A DNA stretch of 62,072 nucleotides from Anaerolineales bacterium (lineage in GTDB: Bacteria; Chloroflexota; Anaerolineae; Anaerolineales; E44-bin32), in the NCBI GenBank assembly GCA_037382465.1, contig JARRPX010000003.1, forward strand, positions 1-62,072. Reading direction: 5' to 3'. The translations under genes and the position numbers were made by a program. The notes under the pieces were generated by a model. It had not been told where the DNA came from. It was given only the letters and a program-made list of their open reading frames with translations, and made no database searches. Shown here in pieces: positions 58,678 to 62,072 of this stretch (positions within the stretch are counted from its first letter, which is position 1; each line of letters begins with the position of its first letter).

Positions 58678-59112
58678 TCATTCGAACCAGACTCTGGACC
58701 GCCTTCTTGCCAGGCTTAGATGAATAAAAAGCCACATCGAATTCAGCAAAAAGGATATGGCGGAAAGAGTCATAAATTCGGCCAAGCTTCCCCCGAAAAA
58801 ATAGAGAACCAACCCAAAGATAGACGGTAAGATTCCGATAGTCCAACCTACAATGAGAGATGCCGCGATGGGTCGGAAACCCATTCTAGAATACTGTCTT
58901 ACGAACGAATAATATAGCAGCTTACCGAAACGCAAAAAGACGACGAAGTTCAACGCCAATCCGATGATCACGAAGACATGCAATGCCGGCAACCACGATA
59001 GTTTCTCGTTGATATAATCGTGTGCTAAAGTTCCGCTTGTGAGATACAAGAAGGGAGAAAGATAAAAAACGAGAATAATAAATCGCCTGAGAAAGCCCTT
59101 GATCGAATCCAT
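58678..59112 (-). CDS. membrane protein with four predicted helices, function unknown
   Basis: A 144-residue membrane protein: FIILVFYLSPFLYLTSG, LPALHVFVIIGLALNFVVFLRF, PIAASLIVGWTIGILPSIFGLVLYFF and LTLSAISFLLNSMWLFIHLSL. The only good start is ATG 59112 with GGTGG upstream; longer in-frame sequence has no coding character. A region of AT-rich bias (lower GC than neighbours) covers it and its upstream flank, suggesting transfer or weak selection. No known family. Confidence 0.6.
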   Translation of the reverse strand: MDSIKGFLRRFIILVFYLSPFLYLTSGTLAHDYINEKLSWLPALHVFVIIGLALNFVVFLRFGKLLYYSFVRQYSRMGFRPIAASLIVGWTIGILPSIFGLVLYFFGGSLAEFMTLSAISFLLNSMWLFIHLSLARRRSRVWFE

Positions 59113-59255
59113 CCGGTTTCCACCAAAAATATCAGTGCGCAGAGAGATCCCCCATTGATATACGAACACATTCAGCGCTCTCTGCCTTACAAATTCACGA
59201 TCGCCGATGCAGATTTCTAATCGTCGTCCATCGAACCACGAGACGAAATATCCAC

Positions 59256-60023
59256 TTATTTCCACGCCCGCAGCATGGCCTTCACGGACCGGCGCAGTTC
59301 CTGAGTGAAACCTGCGCTGAACTTGCGGGCGTACATCATCTGCCCGTAATTGTCGATTCCAGGCGGCCGCTCGGCGGCGGCGGCGAATTTCTCCTGCGCC
59401 TGGTGGAACATCTGCGCGTACTCGTCGACTCCCAGCCGCCGGTATTCGTCCTCGAAGACGATGAAATCCTGATCGTAGCGGGTGGTCTGCGGACGTTCCG
59501 CTTCCTGCCGGGTCGGATACCCGAAGCACAGCAAGCAGATGGGAAAGACGTATTCAGGCAGCTTGAACAGCTCCCGATGCGTCTCGTAGTTTTCCAGGAT
59601 GTCCCCGATGTAGCAAGAGCCTATCCCCAGCGACTCGGCGGCGATGACGGCCGTCTGGGCGGCGATGAGCGCATCGCAGCACGCCAGGATCAGGTCGCCT
59701 TCTTCCGGCTTTTGCAGCGGGCCCGCGGCGATATCTTCCGCGCCCGACAGCCGGAAGTAATCGTGCCAGCGCTGGTAATCCGCCAGGAAAAGCAGAACCA
59801 GCGGCGCCTCGGCGATGAAGGGTTGATTGTCACACGTGCGAGCCAGGGTCTCCCTGGAGGCCTGGTTTTTAACGTGAATGATGGAATAGAGCATCATGTT
59901 CCCGGCGGTCGGGGCGCGCATGGCGGCCCGGAGTATCGCATTTCGTTCCGCATCGGCGATGGGCAGCTCTTCGTAGGCACGGATGGATTTACGCGTGTGA
60001 ATGACTTCCAGCGTTGGATTCAT
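59256..60023 (-). CDS. nitroreductase family protein
   Basis: A 255-residue FMN-dependent oxidoreductase of the nitroreductase fold. It begins VIHTRKSIRAYEELPI, the family hallmark, with the FMN-binding stretch RAAMRAPTAGNMMLYS; later AQTAVIAAESLGIGSCYIGDI and FPICLLCFGYP are the second half of the FMN site. A C-terminal extension of about 60 residues (DEYAQMFHQAQEKF) goes beyond the core. GAGGGAATG precedes ATG 60023. Substrates vary from nitroaromatics to flavins; this member's physiological role is unknown. Confidence 0.9.
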   Translation of the reverse strand: MNPTLEVIHTRKSIRAYEELPIADAERNAILRAAMRAPTAGNMMLYSIIHVKNQASRETLARTCDNQPFIAEAPLVLLFLADYQRWHDYFRLSGAEDIAAGPLQKPEEGDLILACCDALIAAQTAVIAAESLGIGSCYIGDILENYETHRELFKLPEYVFPICLLCFGYPTRQEAERPQTTRYDQDFIVFEDEYRRLGVDEYAQMFHQAQEKFAAAAERPPGIDNYGQMMYARKFSAGFTQELRRSVKAMLRAWK

Positions 60024-60090
60024 GGCTCAGCATTCCCTCTTGGTGTGAGAAGAAAAAGGTGTCGGGTAGAAGAATTATATAGAAACGTCC

Positions 60091-60810
60091 TCAGGGCTGA
60101 CAGCTGAATTCTTTCCCCATCAACGCCTTCAAATCATCCAGCGTCGACACCCCGCAGCGCGGAATGCAGTACTGATCCCAGAGTTCACCCGTATGATATT
60201 CCGCACGCAGCGCACCGATGTAGCCCGCTTGACGTAAAACGTCGTTGATTCTTTGATCACGCGCTTCCTTCGTCTTCCAGCCTGCGCCGTAGGGGAAGCA
60301 GAAAAACGGCACATTTTCGATCCCAAGCTCGGGATGGTTTATCAAGGCCCGCTTGCTGCCGCCGATTTCGTAGCGCAGTCTTTCTGCGTCGTCCTTGATC
60401 CCCTCCAGATTCGCATGCGTGACCGAATGGGAAACGATCTCGTAGCCCTCTCCCTTCAGCCGGCGCAGCTCTTCCCAGGTCATGGCCGGCACGTCGCCCC
60501 ACATCTTTCGGTTCTTCGCATCCTGCGAGACGTAATCCGTCGAGATGCAAATGGAAGCTCTACTCTTAAAACCGTTAGCCTCGAGCAAGCGGGCAGCCCG
60601 GTCGTAAAAATCTCGATAGCCGTCGTCGAAGGTGAGCACGGCTTGTTTTTCCGGGAATTCCTTTTCCTCAGGGTTGACGAGATAATCCGCCACGTCGGCG
60701 AGATGGACGAGGCGGTAACCCGATCGATTCAGGTAGTCGAGATGGGATTCGAAATCGTCCGGGCATTGGTGGTACATCAAGACCGGGAAAACTCTGGGAA
60801 TGTCCTTCAA
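60091..60810 (-). CDS. polysaccharide deacetylase (CE4) family protein
   Basis: A 239-residue enzyme. The NodB homology domain has motif 1 AVLTFDDGYRDFYD (TFDD), motif 2 EIVSHSVTHANLEG (H-x3-H metal ligands) and motif 3 FFCFPYGAGW. It removes N-acetyl or O-acetyl groups from a polysaccharide, likely peptidoglycan or a capsule. No signal peptide, so it may act inside the cell or be exported by another route. TTG 60810 has AGGAGC 5 bases upstream. The N-terminal VLMYHQCPDDFESHLDYL is typical of the subgroup that includes PgaB-type and poly-N-acetylglucosamine enzymes. Confidence 0.9.
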   Translation of the reverse strand: MKDIPRVFPVLMYHQCPDDFESHLDYLNRSGYRLVHLADVADYLVNPEEKEFPEKQAVLTFDDGYRDFYDRAARLLEANGFKSRASICISTDYVSQDAKNRKMWGDVPAMTWEELRRLKGEGYEIVSHSVTHANLEGIKDDAERLRYEIGGSKRALINHPELGIENVPFFCFPYGAGWKTKEARDQRINDVLRQAGYIGALRAEYHTGELWDQYCIPRCGVSTLDDLKALMGKEFSCQP

Positions 60811-60906
60811 GCTGCTCCTACGTGATTGCTGTCGGTATGCATCGTAGAAATAGGGATTGCCAACTTTGAGCTAAGGTTCGCCGCCGATCTCGCCTCTGAA
60901 TCGTAG

Positions 60907-60937
60907 CCGCGGGGAGACAAACGGTGTCTCCCCGCGG
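60907..60937. repeat. perfect 13-bp inverted repeat, terminator-like
   Basis: CCGCGGGGAGACA (60907-60919) and TGTCTCCCCGCGG (60925-60937) form a perfect GC-rich stem with loop AACGG. It lies 61 bases beyond the stop of the minus-strand small membrane protein gene, in the gap before the deacetylase. No T-run follows on either strand, so termination would be atypical; it may otherwise bind a protein. Confidence 0.6.
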
Positions 60938-60997
60938 TATTCAACTTCGTCGACGCTTCAACTTGCACCCTGAGAAAGGTTCTTGAGATCTAGATCC

Positions 60998-61234
60998 CTA
61001 TTCTCCTTGCGCCCATTCCCGCAGTTTTGTCCCGACGAACGGGAGACCGAAAAGCGGCGCGAAGACGCAGAAATCGAACAAACCCGCCGCCAGCGGCACC
61101 AGACCAACGATGGCCAGCACGTAGCCCCACGTTCCGCCCACCGGCCACAACCCCAGATAAATCAAGATCAGGCCGGCTACAATCCTCGTAATCCGTCCAG
61201 CAGTCGATGCCATAAATCCAAAAAAGCCTTTCAT
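60998..61234 (-). CDS. DUF2892/YgaP-like small membrane protein
   Basis: A 78-residue protein with two helices (ITRIVAGLILIYLGLWPV, WGYVLAIVGLVPLAAGLFDFCVFAPLFGL) and the family ending RITRIVAG...GLFDFCVFAPLFG...L. Members of DUF2892 are short inner-membrane proteins, in YgaP attached to a rhodanese domain; a rhodanese is not present here. CAAGGAGGGCAAG is a strong ribosome site before ATG 61234. It is 75 bases downstream of the DUF429 gene. Confidence 0.85.
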   Translation of the reverse strand: MKGFFGFMASTAGRITRIVAGLILIYLGLWPVGGTWGYVLAIVGLVPLAAGLFDFCVFAPLFGLPFVGTKLREWAQGE

Positions 61235-61309
61235 CTTGCCCTCCTTGTGAATTTTTATCTATAGATGAGATTCTATCAGGTCGAGCGAAAGGACGGCGGC
61301 TTTTCGACG

Positions 61310-62014
61310 CTAAAACCACATTGCCATCTCGATGCCCAGCGCGTCCCATTGCGGAGGATCCGGAAAAATCTTCACTGAATCTGAAAGGATTCTTTCCGCT
61401 GTCCAAAGTGCAGCGAAGGCATCGTTCACGTCGTCGTCGTGGACCCGACTCCGAGGATGCTGCTGTCGCACTTGCTGACGTAGATCTTTACCGAAATGAT
61501 CGTCGATGAGCCTTACACGGACCGCCATTCCGGCTTCGGTTTTTTTCGACTCCGCAAGCGCGATGCCTCCATGCCAATACATGAATGAAAGCTCCGGATG
61601 GACTTCATAGATACGACGGCGTGCCAACGCATCGGTTGACACGATTTCGTCCACCTCACGAATTCGTGCATAGATCCCCCAGGCCTGTGCGCCAACTCCC
61701 CGCCCATCCACGCTTCGCGTTATCTCGTCCGCCTCCTCGCGGCTGCGCGCCTCGATCGCGGGACGTATCGGCGCAGGAAAGACGCTGCTGGCGCGTGGAC
61801 TTCCGAGTAGTTTCCTGGCCAGTGCGTCACACTTGCGAGGACCCGAATCCGGTAACCCAATGGGTATATCGACGGCAAGAACTACGGCTTTGGGCATGCG
61901 CTTCAGCAGACCCGCCATGGACGGGAAAACTTCCGTAGATATCTCGGCCGAGAGCAGATCTTTCGAGATGCAGATCCAGCCCCCCTTGCAGCCATCGACT
62001 CCGGCAATCAGCAC
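61310..62014 (-). CDS. DUF429 family protein (predicted RNase H-like fold)
   Basis: A 234-residue protein of DUF429, predicted to have a ribonuclease H-like fold. Typical segments: IAGVDGCKGGWICIS at the N-terminus (D of the first acidic strand), VVLAVDIPIGLPDSGPRKCDALARKLLG, RVHDDDVNDAFAALWTAERI (acidic residues at the C-terminal helix). The family is widespread but uncharacterised. GTG start at 62014 with GGAGAC at 9 bases. The right window edge falls 58 bases beyond the start. Confidence 0.85.
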   Translation of the reverse strand: MLIAGVDGCKGGWICISKDLLSAEISTEVFPSMAGLLKRMPKAVVLAVDIPIGLPDSGPRKCDALARKLLGSPRASSVFPAPIRPAIEARSREEADEITRSVDGRGVGAQAWGIYARIREVDEIVSTDALARRRIYEVHPELSFMYWHGGIALAESKKTEAGMAVRVRLIDDHFGKDLRQQVRQQHPRSRVHDDDVNDAFAALWTAERILSDSVKIFPDPPQWDALGIEMAMWF

Positions 62015-62072
62015 CTTCGTAAGTCTCCTTGAATGACCTGAACGTATGATCCGACGGATTGATCATTCGGCA

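Overview
The window reads like a chromosome segment of a Chloroflexota bacterium, most likely Anaerolineae. This is inferred from gene content and style, not from a marker search: lipoproteins with long Thr/Pro/Ser linkers, a giant SARP/STAND-type regulator, a GH57 branching enzyme beside glgA and malQ, cytosolic multi-GAF histidine kinases, frequent TTG/GTG starts and moderately high GC. No rRNA, tRNA, insertion sequence, prophage or CRISPR array was seen.

Layout. 1-7.5 kb is an accessory and partly decaying zone: a broken GH4 glycosidase running off the left edge, a monooxygenase-like small protein, an acetyltransferase, a P-loop kinase coupled to a truncated amidohydrolase-like stub, two lipoproteins, a methyltransferase remnant, a Gfo/Idh/MocA oxidoreductase, and an SGNH hydrolase with two in-frame stops. 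7.6-11.5 kb carries a VOC protein, a BtrH-like cysteine-protease-fold protein and a GH94 disaccharide phosphorylase. 11.5-21.6 kb is on the minus strand: Ada-like methyltransferase, phosphodiesterase, a tightly overlapped glycogen cluster (GH57, glgA, malQ), a beta-propeller protein, a membrane protein and etfBA. 22-33.5 kb is on the plus strand and mostly housekeeping: TPR protein, lipoprotein, mtaB, yqeY, a pgpH-like HD phosphodiesterase, ybeY, dgkA, a GAF/PAS histidine kinase, then an AP-endonuclease-like TIM barrel coupled to a Fe-S uracil-DNA glycosylase.

33.5-44.4 kb holds a deoxynucleoside kinase, a flavodoxin, a six-gene PadR-controlled ABC operon (regulator, four tandem FtsX/MacB-type permeases, one ATPase), an MBL hydrolase, two acetyltransferases, a PspC-like or similar membrane protein and a histidine phosphatase. 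A dyad over the -10 box of the PadR promoter has a counterpart at the promoter of the membrane-protein gene at 42.5-43.2 kb, suggesting a small regulon.

44.7-52.5 kb is the most unusual block: a 1241-residue regulator joining a BTAD/SARP DNA-binding region, a STAND ATPase and a whole OppA-type solute-binding domain, followed by a small protein, an Ig-domain lipoprotein and a large membrane-anchored LysM/CARDB surface protein. 53-57.8 kb has a Tat-exported two-domain multicopper oxidase next to a ZIP transporter with an added extracytoplasmic domain, then a three-gene module of two roadblock-like proteins and a small membrane protein. The right end carries a CPBP protease, nitroreductase, polysaccharide deacetylase and two small conserved families. 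Strong hairpins lie at 52.56, 60.91, 21.72 and 12.57 kb.
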